From Sellimonas sp963559135 (lineage in GTDB: Bacteria; Bacillota; Clostridia; Lachnospirales; Lachnospiraceae), in assembly GCA_963559135.1 (NCBI GenBank), contig CAUWJP010000027.1, positions 1 to 44,122 on the forward strand: DNA of 44,122 nt, in the 5' to 3' direction. The notes beneath the pieces are model-generated. The model was not told the DNA's origin. It saw only the letters and a list, made by a program, of their open reading frames with translations, and made no database searches. Shown here in pieces: positions 1-6,714 of the stretch (positions within the stretch are counted from its first letter, which is position 1; the number at the start of each line of letters is the position of its first letter). The position numbers and the translations under genes were made by a program.

Positions 1-34
1 GTTACTGTATATAAATATCGTGGAAATTTTATAA

Positions 35-74
35 AAGGACATCAACAGCACTATTACTGTTGGTGTCCTTTTTT
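35..74. terminator. Hairpin terminator after the AI-2E-type gene
   Basis: A 14-bp stem (35-48 with 57-70, one G-T wobble) closes an 8-nt loop. It is flanked by T runs on the plus strand and by A residues that give U's on the minus strand. It lies immediately downstream of the stop codon of the leftward gene ending at 77, so it most likely ends that transcript and could work in both directions. Confidence 0.75.
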
Positions 75-76
75 CT

Positions 77-1246
77 TCAGAAAATATTTGATGTATTCTT
101 ATCCGAAACTTTTTCTCTCTTTTTTTCTTCTCTCTTTTTTGTTGACTCTTTGAGCAGAACATACGCAGCGGACGCAGCTGGAACTCCCAGCAACATCCCA
201 ATTGGTCCACCTAAATTTCCACCTATTGTAACTGCCGCCAATACCCATATAGCTGGTAAATTGATTTTTGTCCCTACTACTTTGGGATAAATCAAATTGC
301 CCTCAATCTGCTGGAGGATCAAAAGAAATATCACAAATACAAATGCCTTAAACGGATTTACCGTTACTATCATAAAAGCACCTACAATCGTCCCTACAAA
401 GGCTCCTACAACCGGAATTAAAGCTGTAACTCCCACCAGCACTCCTACCATAGGCGCATAGGGAATTCTCAAAATTATCATTCCAATCATACATAACGTA
501 CCGAGAATAATAGCTTCCATTGCCTGTCCCGTAATAAAAAGGCGGAAAGTTTTACTGCAAACAGAAGCCACATGAGTTAGTGCTTCTCCAAACTGTTTTG
601 GCATCCACGCATCGCGCAGTCGGCATATCTGCTGTTTCAGCTTTTCTTTTCCGGACAGAATATAGATTGAAAAAACCAAACTAATAAGAAGTGTAACCAG
701 ACTACTGGTGATGGTACCTATTGCTCCAACGGCCTGATCAACAAAAGTACCGCTTATGGAACGAATCCACTGTTCCATCTGATTTTTCATGCCAAGCCAA
801 TCAATGTCGAGCTCGATAAAGTATTTCCCTACAGGGGTTTTCATCAAATCAGAATTTGTCTCCATTTGCGCCAATTGTTCAAATCCACCGCCTGCGATCT
901 GAATGATCAACTTCACAGCATTAACTAATTCCGGTACAACAAGGACGGCGACACCGATAAATATACCAAATACCAATATCAATGCCAATATAATAGCCAG
1001 AGGGCGTGTTCCCTTATGAAGCCTTGTTTTCTTTCTCAGAATTTGTTCAAAGAAACTCATGGGTACATTAAAGATCAATGCTAAAATCCCACCGAGCAGT
1101 ATCGGCTCTACGAGATTCATTACCCACAAGATTGCATCTATAACACTACTTATATGGCGAAATACAAGATATATCAATATGCAGCACGTGAATAAGCCAA
1201 GAAACCATTTGCTGATTTTTTTATAAATATCAGAATTATAAAACAA
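77..1246 (-). CDS. AI-2E family transporter (UPF0118/PerM-type membrane protein)
   Basis: A 389-aa polytopic membrane protein of the AI-2E transporter family (PF01594). Members have been linked to autoinducer-2 export or to Na+/H+ antiport, and the substrate here is unknown. Hydrophobic segments lie near residues 15-35, 40-62, 78-105, 180-200, 238-262 and 265-350. The conserved C-terminal GGPIGMLLGVPAA stretch sits around residues 355-370, and the tail is strongly basic. The start is TTG at 1246, chosen because AGGAGG lies 8 nt upstream and no ATG is nearby. The gene is transcribed alone. The 760 bases upstream hold the decayed mntP locus on the other strand. Family assignment is firm from overall pattern; function is not. 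Confidence 0.85.
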   Translation of the reverse strand: MFYNSDIYKKISKWFLGLFTCCILIYLVFRHISSVIDAILWVMNLVEPILLGGILALIFNVPMSFFEQILRKKTRLHKGTRPLAIILALILVFGIFIGVAVLVVPELVNAVKLIIQIAGGGFEQLAQMETNSDLMKTPVGKYFIELDIDWLGMKNQMEQWIRSISGTFVDQAVGAIGTITSSLVTLLISLVFSIYILSGKEKLKQQICRLRDAWMPKQFGEALTHVASVCSKTFRLFITGQAMEAIILGTLCMIGMIILRIPYAPMVGVLVGVTALIPVVGAFVGTIVGAFMIVTVNPFKAFVFVIFLLILQQIEGNLIYPKVVGTKINLPAIWVLAAVTIGGNLGGPIGMLLGVPAASAAYVLLKESTKKREEKKREKVSDKNTSNIF

Positions 1247-1447
1247 TCGTAAATCCTCCTTTTACATAAGTGGTGCAAACACTCAGAGTACCTCCTATTT
1301 GATCAATATAGATTCATTATATAAATAAAAAAATCAGGTTTCATTAGGCAAAGAGTCTCTCGCGTCGGACTTTTCCTCGCAAAAGAATGTTTGTTACATT
1401 TTGGGACACAAAGGGGTATTTGTCCAAAAGTATTTTGTAGAATCTTG

Positions 1448-1476
1448 TTGAAATAACACAATCCCCCTGTTATTCT
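1448..1476 (+). promoter_or_regulatory. Probable promoter of the Mn-riboswitch transcript
   Basis: TTGAAA (1448-1453) and TATTCT (1471-1476) are separated by 17 nt. The predicted start is about 1483, exactly where the riboswitch aptamer begins. The -10 matches consensus at four of six positions. Confidence 0.45.
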
Positions 1477-1483
1477 TATATAA

Positions 1484-1594
1484 ATAAGGGAGTAGTCACA
1501 CTTTTGTGTGGTGATGCCAACATCCTGGAAACGTTCCTGGTATTATCTTAAATGACGAGACTTATCTGTCCTGAGCAGGTAAGCCTCGTTTTTC
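1484..1594 (+). ncRNA. yybP-ykoY (manganese) riboswitch
   Basis: The region begins with AAGGGAGTAG, the family's hallmark loop-1 sequence. It then has a short paired arm (CACAC...GTGTG), the segment GCCAACATCCTGG, and ends in a helix ACGAGACTTA/TAAGCCTCGT followed by TTTTTCT that could act as an intrinsic terminator. Known yybP-ykoY RNAs sense Mn2+ and switch on Mn exporters such as MntP. The decayed gene directly downstream is an mntP, which independently supports the call. The assignment rests on motif recognition and context, not on a covariance model. Confidence 0.75.
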
Positions 1595-1633
1595 TTTACC
1601 TGCCAGCATATAACAATATACTGAAGGTAAACG

Positions 1634-1899
1634 AATCCAATTGCCGGATCATGGTTTTGCGGGGAACAGGCTTTAATGCCACTGCCGGGGTATCTTCCCG
1701 GCTGCAGCTTACAGTCGGTTTTGGATAGTATGGATCACTGGTTTTCTCTCGGGCTGCTGGCTATCATTGGTATCAATATGATTCGAGAATCATGTAGGAA
1801 AATAGAGCGCCTGGATGCATCTTTTCCCGCAAAATCGATGTTTCCGCTGGTATTGCAGACAGCATAGATGCTTTAGCCGTAGGTGTGACATTTGCTTGA
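1634..1899 (+). pseudogene. mntP: Decayed mntP (Mn2+ efflux pump) fragment
   Basis: Translation gives an MntP-like stretch (QALMPLPGYLPG, then DHWFSLGLLAIIGINMIRES). This matches the second half of the first MntP repeat, with its DHW...G..MI.ES signature. A stop interrupts that frame at about 1867. The adjoining frame then continues with ADSIDALAVGVTFA, the signature opening the second repeat, before a stop at 1897-1899. The N-terminal ~50 residues and the rest of the second repeat are missing, and a frame change lies near 1848. The ~190-aa pump is therefore destroyed. It lies downstream of the Mn riboswitch, as intact mntP genes do. Confidence 0.8.
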
Positions 1900-1945
1900 T
1901 TCTACTGGAACATACGGGAATTCTATGGAAAAAGGAGGGCTTGTA

Positions 1946-1996
1946 GTGGCAGATTCTAACATCACTAAGAAAGCATTGGCATCCGCACTCAGAGAA
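1946..1996 (+). pseudogene. 5' fragment of a TetR/AcrR-family regulator gene
   Basis: A GTG start preceded by GGAGGG begins a peptide reading VADSNITKKALASALRE. That is the typical opening of a TetR-type regulator subgroup common in Clostridia. Similarity ends abruptly after this 17th codon at 1996, and the rest of the DNA-binding domain is absent. The break coincides with a short palindrome (AGAAGT-N5-ACTTCT, 1993-2009) and with the 3' end of the ImmA-domain gene. It looks like the edge of a deletion or insertion. The identification is from memory of family openings. Confidence 0.55.
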
Positions 1997-2009
1997 GTTA
2001 TATACTTCT

Positions 2010-3089
2010 TTATGCTGTTATTACTTTATATTTGTGTTTTAATGCTTTTGACAGTGCCACATTTGTAAATGGAACAATCTGATCATTTTGCAAGCGGCCA
2101 AGGACAATACCCGGATCTCTGTCAATTCTTTCAGCAAATCCGCAGATAGCATTTTCGCTAAACTCATTCTTTTTAACGAAATCCTCATATTCTTCCGGAG
2201 GAATCAATTTGTCTTCCGCATATTTATCTGCTGCATCCTCCTGTCCAGCGTGCTCATTTTCAAACGTAATTCCATAATCGCCATTAATAATATGGCCGAT
2301 CTCATGGAACAGAGTAAACCAAAATGTATCTGAATAGAAACGTCTGTCATTCACCATCAACATTACATTCTGTCCAATCTTCTTGGTTGCACCATTTATT
2401 CCTGACCCCGGAAGATTTGGAAGTATTACGAATATTACTCCCGCATCTTCAAAGGCCTGCCTAATCAGTGGATAAAAATTGCCATGCTGTGTTGTTAATG
2501 TCAATGCATAATCAACAGCTTTTTCAAACTTCTTTTTATCAAATTTAGGTGCTTCTATCTTCAGTGCCTGATTAATTGCGATCTGAACCATTACATTTGC
2601 TCTGGCAATATTAGCCTCTTTCATATCCTCAGATGCACTTCGAAAATTAACTGCCATATTTTGCTTTGTGAAAACAGATAATGATGCAACATTTAAAAAT
2701 TCACGTAAGCACTTAATCTGCTCATTTGTTTTTCTCGGAAGATCAGGCAGTCCAAAATTCTCTCTGAAATATGTGTACTGAAAGTACTTGAAAATCTTTC
2801 TTTCCTGTTCTAATTCCTTGGATGATTCAAACTCAGCAATCAAAGCGTCATAGCTCTTCTGAAGATTCAGCCAGTATTCAACACTAGTCCCTAACATTCG
2901 AGATAATTTCATGGCTATATCGATTGATAAGCTTTGCTCCCCACGTACCAGAATACTTAAATTCTTTGGCGTGGTATCTAATCGATTTGCAAAATCTTTC
3001 TGAGAAAGTCCGCTTTCTTCAATGATTTCTTTGATATAATATCCAGGATGAAAAGCAATCTTATCATTATATTCAATATAATTACTCAT
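2010..3089 (-). CDS. HigA-like antitoxin: XRE helix-turn-helix plus ImmA/IrrE metallopeptidase domain
   Basis: A 359-aa protein with two parts. Residues 10-75 resemble HigA antitoxins (HPGYYIKEIIEESGLSQKDFANRL, an XRE-type DNA-binding helix-turn-helix). Residues ~200-310 carry an ImmA/IrrE-type zinc protease site, HEIGH at 262-266, with a downstream acidic helix (EDAADKYAEDKLIP) that would supply the third ligand. The ATG at 3089 overlaps the restored reading frame of the upstream toxin by 8 nt, which is typical of higBA operons. Such fusions are known as antitoxins of RelE/HigB-type toxins and as anti-repressors of mobile elements. The protein looks intact even though its partner is frameshifted. 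Confidence 0.85.
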   Translation of the reverse strand: MSNYIEYNDKIAFHPGYYIKEIIEESGLSQKDFANRLDTTPKNLSILVRGEQSLSIDIAMKLSRMLGTSVEYWLNLQKSYDALIAEFESSKELEQERKIFKYFQYTYFRENFGLPDLPRKTNEQIKCLREFLNVASLSVFTKQNMAVNFRSASEDMKEANIARANVMVQIAINQALKIEAPKFDKKKFEKAVDYALTLTTQHGNFYPLIRQAFEDAGVIFVILPNLPGSGINGATKKIGQNVMLMVNDRRFYSDTFWFTLFHEIGHIINGDYGITFENEHAGQEDAADKYAEDKLIPPEEYEDFVKKNEFSENAICGFAERIDRDPGIVLGRLQNDQIVPFTNVALSKALKHKYKVITA

Positions 3090-3442
3090 AATGGTTACTT
3101 ACCTCCTTTACTTCAACAATTCTAACCACACCAGCAATTTCATCAATATTACAAGGATCATAAGGTTCTTCATCATCATCTAAGGGCTGAATAATAATAC
3201 GCCATGGATCTCTCCTCGTTTTTACGTCTATAGCAAAAAAATCCATCCATATTGCCACTCAACTTATGAAAATGAAACGTCGGCATCATTACAATATCCT
3301 TAATTACACTCGCCTGCTGCATAGCATTTATTCGTGCAAATAAGCTAGTTGCTAATGCAGCATTCCCGCCAAACAACTTTTTTGCAGTTTTTAAATCGGT
3401 ACATTGTTTCTGTACTTTGCTGTTATTGTATAGTAGCTGCAC
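3082..3442 (-). pseudogene. HigB/RelE-like toxin, frameshifted in a T7 tract
   Basis: The frame opens at a GTG (3442) with GGAGGG 6 nt upstream and reads 80-odd residues of a HigB-type mRNA interferase (MQLLYNNSKVQKQCTDLKTA..., then MPTFHFHKLSGN). After GGA-TTTTTT in a seven-T tract (minus strand, 3235-3241) the frame runs to a stop at 3176. Omitting one T restores FFAIDVKTRRDPWRIIIQPL and a reading frame to a TAA at 3082-3084, overlapping the antitoxin start by 8 nt. The restored product would be about 120 aa, a normal HigB size. The gene is therefore inactivated by one extra T, phase-variable at a homopolymer, rescued by slippage, or a sequencing error. Confidence 0.75.
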
Positions 3443-3454
3443 GTTTGCCCTCCG

Positions 3455-3481
3455 TTTAAATTACTCGATAGGTAATTTAAA
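3455..3481. promoter_or_regulatory. Palindromic operator of the toxin-antitoxin pair
   Basis: A perfect 10-bp inverted repeat, TTTAAATTAC and GTAATTTAAA, is separated by 7 nt. It lies 13 nt upstream of the toxin start codon. HigA-type antitoxins repress their own operon through palindromes in this position, so this is the likely autoregulatory site. No convincing -35/-10 pair was assigned. Confidence 0.55.
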
Positions 3482-3533
3482 TATATCATCAAGAGCGGCT
3501 CTCGTCAATAATTCACACACTCTTTTCACTAGT

Positions 3534-3802
3534 TTATGTTTTACTACATGATATTTTTACCTCTTGCACCCATTCTTCATCTGTCATGACTCGAATATTC
3601 ACAGGAAATTTAGTATATCCTATTTTTTTAAAACATATTCTATATTTTTTCCGTTGACCGGAAATGATTTTATAGACACCTTGCAGTCTTGGTCTTACAA
3701 TCAATAGATATAATATGCCAAATTCACTGATACTGTCTTTGAGCTGACACATTTCTTCACCATCTTTCACCTGAAAGGGATGTTAGCAAAGATATCATTC
3801 AT
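3534..3802 (-). pseudogene. Remnant of a plasmid/mobile-element ParB-like N-terminal domain protein
   Basis: A possible ATG at 3802 opens MNDIFANIPF and then loses frame. The neighbouring frame continues HPFQVKDGEEMCQLKDSIS, then IVRPRLQGVYKIISGQRKK and INIRVMTDEE-like residues. This follows the order of ParB/Spo0J-type N-terminal domains of plasmids and integrative elements (HPF...D.e.m..l..Si...G.l.PliVRP...g.yeiisGhRR). The expected segment after the ENIQRE-type motif and the whole C-terminal part are missing. The frame visible on its own is 78 aa from a GTG at 3770. I read this as a decayed mobile-element gene; a small functional protein is possible but unlikely. Confidence 0.6.
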
Positions 3803-3829
3803 TTGTATGCTGTAATTCAGAAAATAAAA

Positions 3830-3873
3830 AGAGCGGGAACTGTTTTAGCATTTCTGCTAACAATTCCCGCTCT
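3830..3873 (-). terminator. Terminator of tRNA-Arg
   Basis: A long hairpin (AGAGCGGGAA... pairing with ...TTCCCGCTCT, the inner part imperfect) lies 9 nt beyond the tRNA 3' end. On the minus strand it is followed by a T-rich tail (TTTTTATTTT). Confidence 0.75.
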
Positions 3874-3881
3874 AAATTGCC

Positions 3882-3955
3882 CGTCTCCGGGAGGATTTGA
3901 ACCTCTGACCCCTCGCTTAGGAGGCGAGTGCTCTATCCAGCTGAGCTACGAAGAC
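3882..3955 (-). tRNA. tRNA-Arg (anticodon CCU)
   Basis: A cloverleaf folds on the minus strand. The acceptor GTCTTCG (3955-3949) pairs with CGGAGAC, the D arm is GCTC...GAGC, and the anticodon stem CTCGC/GCGAG encloses loop CTCCTAA with anticodon CCT. The T arm contains GGTTCAAATCC, and the discriminator is G at 3882. CCA is not encoded. The tRNA reads AGG codons. Downstream lies a run of decayed accessory genes, consistent with tRNA 3' ends being integration sites, although I found no second copy of the 3' end. Confidence 0.93.
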
Positions 3956-3976
3956 ACAATTGTCACAACACCCCTG

Positions 3977-4005
3977 ATTATACCATATCCCAGGGGTGTT
4001 GTGAA
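3977..4005 (-). promoter_or_regulatory. Promoter of tRNA-Arg, inside an inverted repeat
   Basis: On the minus strand TTCACA (4005-4000) and a perfect TATAAT (3982-3977) are separated by exactly 17 nt. The predicted start is about 15 nt before the mature tRNA. The promoter lies within a 13-bp perfect inverted repeat (3964-3976 with 3991-4003), so the -10 box is in the loop. Confidence 0.7.
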
Positions 4006-4009
4006 GCTT

Positions 4010-4888
4010 TTATGAAAAATTAATTTTACCCTGGAGCCAGATATTTGTGCGGAATCTTCTTCCTACTGCCGGCTCTCCCAGTATATTGGCTTTTGGAATA
4101 CAAACGTCAAAAATCATTTCATTGACGTCCAGTGTGAGGATCATGATTTTTTCTCTTGTCACCTCATTGATAACCAGATCCATATCCAGGATTTCCCCCA
4201 TGATCGAATACAGGTCACATTCTACGCCGTATGGCATAAAATACGTGTCAACAATACTGAAAACATCTTCTGTAACCACTCTTTTAGACACTTTCTGATA
4301 CGTGTCCATATCTTTCAGTGTCAATGTCTCGATTGCCTGGGAATCGCCTTTTCTGGCGGCGCTTACAAGCATCATCCTGTCCCGAAACTGCTCTCTTTGT
4401 TCCTTTTTATCCTTTTCGTTTTTTATGACAGGGAGCAGAACTGTACCATCATATGCAAGCGCTGAGAGTGTTACAGAGGTTTTCTTTTTACTGAGATTTC
4501 CAGACTGCTGTTCTCTTACATACTCCATTGGATTCTGCAAATAAAACATCAGAGAAATATCCACTCTGGCATCCTCGCAGATACCGATATAAGCCTCTTT
4601 ATCAATCTTTTTCTGTACAATTACATCTGCATATGTGGTGATTCCTTTTCCCTGAAATACAGGTACGCTGTATTCTTTTTCAAATTTTTCGTCCAGATCC
4701 ATCACGCCATATATGGCCAGTTCCAGACGCTCTCCAAGGATCTTTCGGAACTCGCAGTAATCGGTGTCTTCATCCAGTATGATTCTTTCATGTGCGGTGA
4801 ATTCTCTGCGGACTTCCTCTTCCACTTTTCTCATCATGGATCCGGAGACATCACCTCCGAATCCGATCGCCTTTGTATATTTATGCAT
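4010..4888 (-). CDS. DUF3881-like protein of unknown function
   Basis: A 292-aa soluble protein with no signal peptide or membrane segment, beginning MHKYTKAIGF. It resembles the DUF3881 family (PF12997), which as I recall is restricted to Lachnospiraceae-type Clostridia and has no known function. It is rich in acidic and basic residues and has a predicted mixed alpha/beta character. No catalytic motif is recognisable. Its ATG shares one base with the serS stop codon (TAATG), so it is translationally coupled as the last gene of the parA-parB-DUF4446-serS operon. The family name is from pattern memory. Confidence 0.7.
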   Translation of the reverse strand: MHKYTKAIGFGGDVSGSMMRKVEEEVRREFTAHERIILDEDTDYCEFRKILGERLELAIYGVMDLDEKFEKEYSVPVFQGKGITTYADVIVQKKIDKEAYIGICEDARVDISLMFYLQNPMEYVREQQSGNLSKKKTSVTLSALAYDGTVLLPVIKNEKDKKEQREQFRDRMMLVSAARKGDSQAIETLTLKDMDTYQKVSKRVVTEDVFSIVDTYFMPYGVECDLYSIMGEILDMDLVINEVTREKIMILTLDVNEMIFDVCIPKANILGEPAVGRRFRTNIWLQGKINFS

Positions 4889-6168
4889 TATCTAATTTCC
4901 TTCATTCCACCCATGTAAGGCTGAAGTGCTTCCGGAATTTTCACAGATCCATCTGCCTGAAGATTGTTTTCCAGAAATGCGATCAGCATTCTTGGCGGCG
5001 CTACTACTGTATTATTGAGTGTATGTGCAAAATATTTCTTTCCGTCCTGTCCCTTTACACGAATTCCAAGACGTCTTGCCTGGGCATCTCCAAGGTTTGA
5101 GCAACTTCCTACTTCAAAGTATTTTTTCTGTCTTGGAGACCATGCTTCTACGTCGCAGGATTTCACTTTGAGATCTGCCAGATCTCCAGAGCAGCATTCC
5201 AGTGTACGTACCGGAATATCCAGAGTACGGAAGAAATCTACTGTATTTTTCCACATTTTTTCATACCACTCCATACTATCTTCCGGTTTACATACAACGA
5301 TCATTTCCTGTTTTTCAAACTGATGTATTCTGTATACACCACGTTCTTCAATTCCGTGTGCTCCTTTTTCTTTTCTGAAGCATGGAGAATAACTGGTCAA
5401 TGTTCTTGGAAGTGTCTCTTCCGGAAGCATGGAATCAATAAATTTTCCGATCATAGAGTGTTCACTTGTTCCGATCAGATACAGGTCCTCTCCTTCAATC
5501 TTATACATCATTGCATCCATTTCTGCAAAGCTCATTACTCCGGTCACGACATTGCTGCGGATCATGAACGGCGGCACACAGTAAGTAAATCCGCGGTTGA
5601 TCATGAAATCTCTTGCATAAGAGATCACTGCAGAATGAAGTCTTGCAATGTCTCCCATCAGGTAATAGAAACCGTTTCCAGCTACTTTTCCGGCGCTTTC
5701 CAGGTCAATTCCATTGAATTTTTCCATAATTTCTGTATGATATGGGATCTCATAGTCCGGAACGACTGGCTCTCCGAAACGTTCCAGCTCAACATTTTCG
5801 CTATCATCTTTTCCAATCGGTACAGACGGATCAATGATATTCGGGATTACCATCATGATCTTTTTGATCTTCTCTTCTACTTCTTTTTCCTCTGCAGAAA
5901 GTTCAGCTGTTCTTCCCGCATTTGCTTCCACCTGTTTTTTCAGTTCTTCCGCTTCTTCTTTCTTTCCCTGAGCCATGCAGGCGCCGATCTGTTTTGAAAT
6001 TTTGTTCTTATCTGCGCGCAGTGCCTCTACTTCCTGTTTGATTTCCCGGTTTCTCATATCAAGTTCCAGTACTTCATCTACCAGCGGCAGTTTCTCATCC
6101 TGAAATTTCTTTTTAATATTTTCTTTTACTACATCCGGATTACTTCTGACAAATTTAATATCTAACAT
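4888..6168 (-). CDS. serS: Serine--tRNA ligase
   Basis: A 426-aa class II aminoacyl-tRNA synthetase that charges tRNA-Ser (and tRNA-Sec where present) with serine in the cytoplasm. Residues 1-110 form the long antiparallel coiled-coil arm that grips the tRNA variable loop, starting MLDIKFVRSNPDVVKENI. The catalytic core shows TSEHSM, the motif 2 region FRKEKGAHGIEERGVYRIHQ, and motif 3 NNTVVAPPRMLIAFLE near the C terminus. Length is normal for the family. It starts 17 nt after the DUF4446 stop and is coupled to the DUF3881 gene. There is no room for the T-box leader that controls serS in many Firmicutes. Confidence 0.97.
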   Translation of the reverse strand: MLDIKFVRSNPDVVKENIKKKFQDEKLPLVDEVLELDMRNREIKQEVEALRADKNKISKQIGACMAQGKKEEAEELKKQVEANAGRTAELSAEEKEVEEKIKKIMMVIPNIIDPSVPIGKDDSENVELERFGEPVVPDYEIPYHTEIMEKFNGIDLESAGKVAGNGFYYLMGDIARLHSAVISYARDFMINRGFTYCVPPFMIRSNVVTGVMSFAEMDAMMYKIEGEDLYLIGTSEHSMIGKFIDSMLPEETLPRTLTSYSPCFRKEKGAHGIEERGVYRIHQFEKQEMIVVCKPEDSMEWYEKMWKNTVDFFRTLDIPVRTLECCSGDLADLKVKSCDVEAWSPRQKKYFEVGSCSNLGDAQARRLGIRVKGQDGKKYFAHTLNNTVVAPPRMLIAFLENNLQADGSVKIPEALQPYMGGMKEIR

Positions 6169-6185
6169 TTTAAACTCTTCCTTCC

Positions 6186-6713
6186 TTATTCTATTCCTGC
6201 CAGTTCATCTGAATCACCAAACATGGCCTGCTCTAGTGATTCTGCCTCTTCCTCGGCAAGTTCTGTGTGACATTCTCCATTCACAATTTCTTTTATATAA
6301 ATATAACATCCTTCTCTGCTGTGCATGGCATTTAAGATCCAGCCGTTATCTTCTCCATCCAGTATGGTAAACGCAAAGCTTAATTTACCGCCCATCTCAT
6401 TGAACGCATCGTACTGTATCAGTCCTGTTTTCTGGATGCTTCCGCTGATTTTTTCTCTCAATGACCGAAGTTCCATCTGATTCTGTGCGGAAAGATCCTC
6501 TATCCGCTCCATCTCCTCAAGATGACGCCGGATATTATCTTCCAGTGTCTTTCCGTCACTTCCCCGCATAAAGCGGGAATAACTTCTTTTCAATCGATTA
6601 TACTTCATATTGAGACTCACAAGAAAAGCTCCCATTACAATCAAAATCAGAAACATGATAATCAGAATATATGCCGGATCGATACCGATTGATTCCAGGA
6701 TTTTACTCTGCAT
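6186..6713 (-). CDS. DUF4446 family membrane-anchored protein
   Basis: A 175-aa protein with one N-terminal membrane segment (about residues 14-33, IIMFLILIVMGAFLVSLNMK). A basic stretch and a coiled-coil region (residues ~55-90) follow, then a small globular domain with GLIQYDAFNEMGGKLSFAF, the hallmark of DUF4446 (PF14584). The function is unknown. The family is repeatedly found beside parAB in Firmicutes. It starts 1 nt after parB ends, so it is clearly in the same operon. A role at the membrane near the segregation machinery is only inference. Confidence 0.88.
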   Translation of the reverse strand: MQSKILESIGIDPAYILIIMFLILIVMGAFLVSLNMKYNRLKRSYSRFMRGSDGKTLEDNIRRHLEEMERIEDLSAQNQMELRSLREKISGSIQKTGLIQYDAFNEMGGKLSFAFTILDGEDNGWILNAMHSREGCYIYIKEIVNGECHTELAEEEAESLEQAMFGDSDELAGIE

Positions 6714-6714
6714 T

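Noticed and set aside
3860..4010. Direct-repeat att site at tRNA-Arg
   Set aside because: No second copy of the tRNA 3' end found within the patch or at its left border.
3803..4015. 70-aa open frame containing SPGGFEPLTPRLGGE
   Set aside because: It is the antisense translation of tRNA-Arg, a well-known false protein.
5323..5997. 224-aa plus-strand frame opposite serS
   Set aside because: Shadow of serS; Phe/Ser/His-rich composition typical of antisense frames.
6100..6200. T-box riboswitch upstream of serS
   Set aside because: Only 17 nt lie between DUF4446 and serS; no stem or TGGNACCGCG-type T-box seen.
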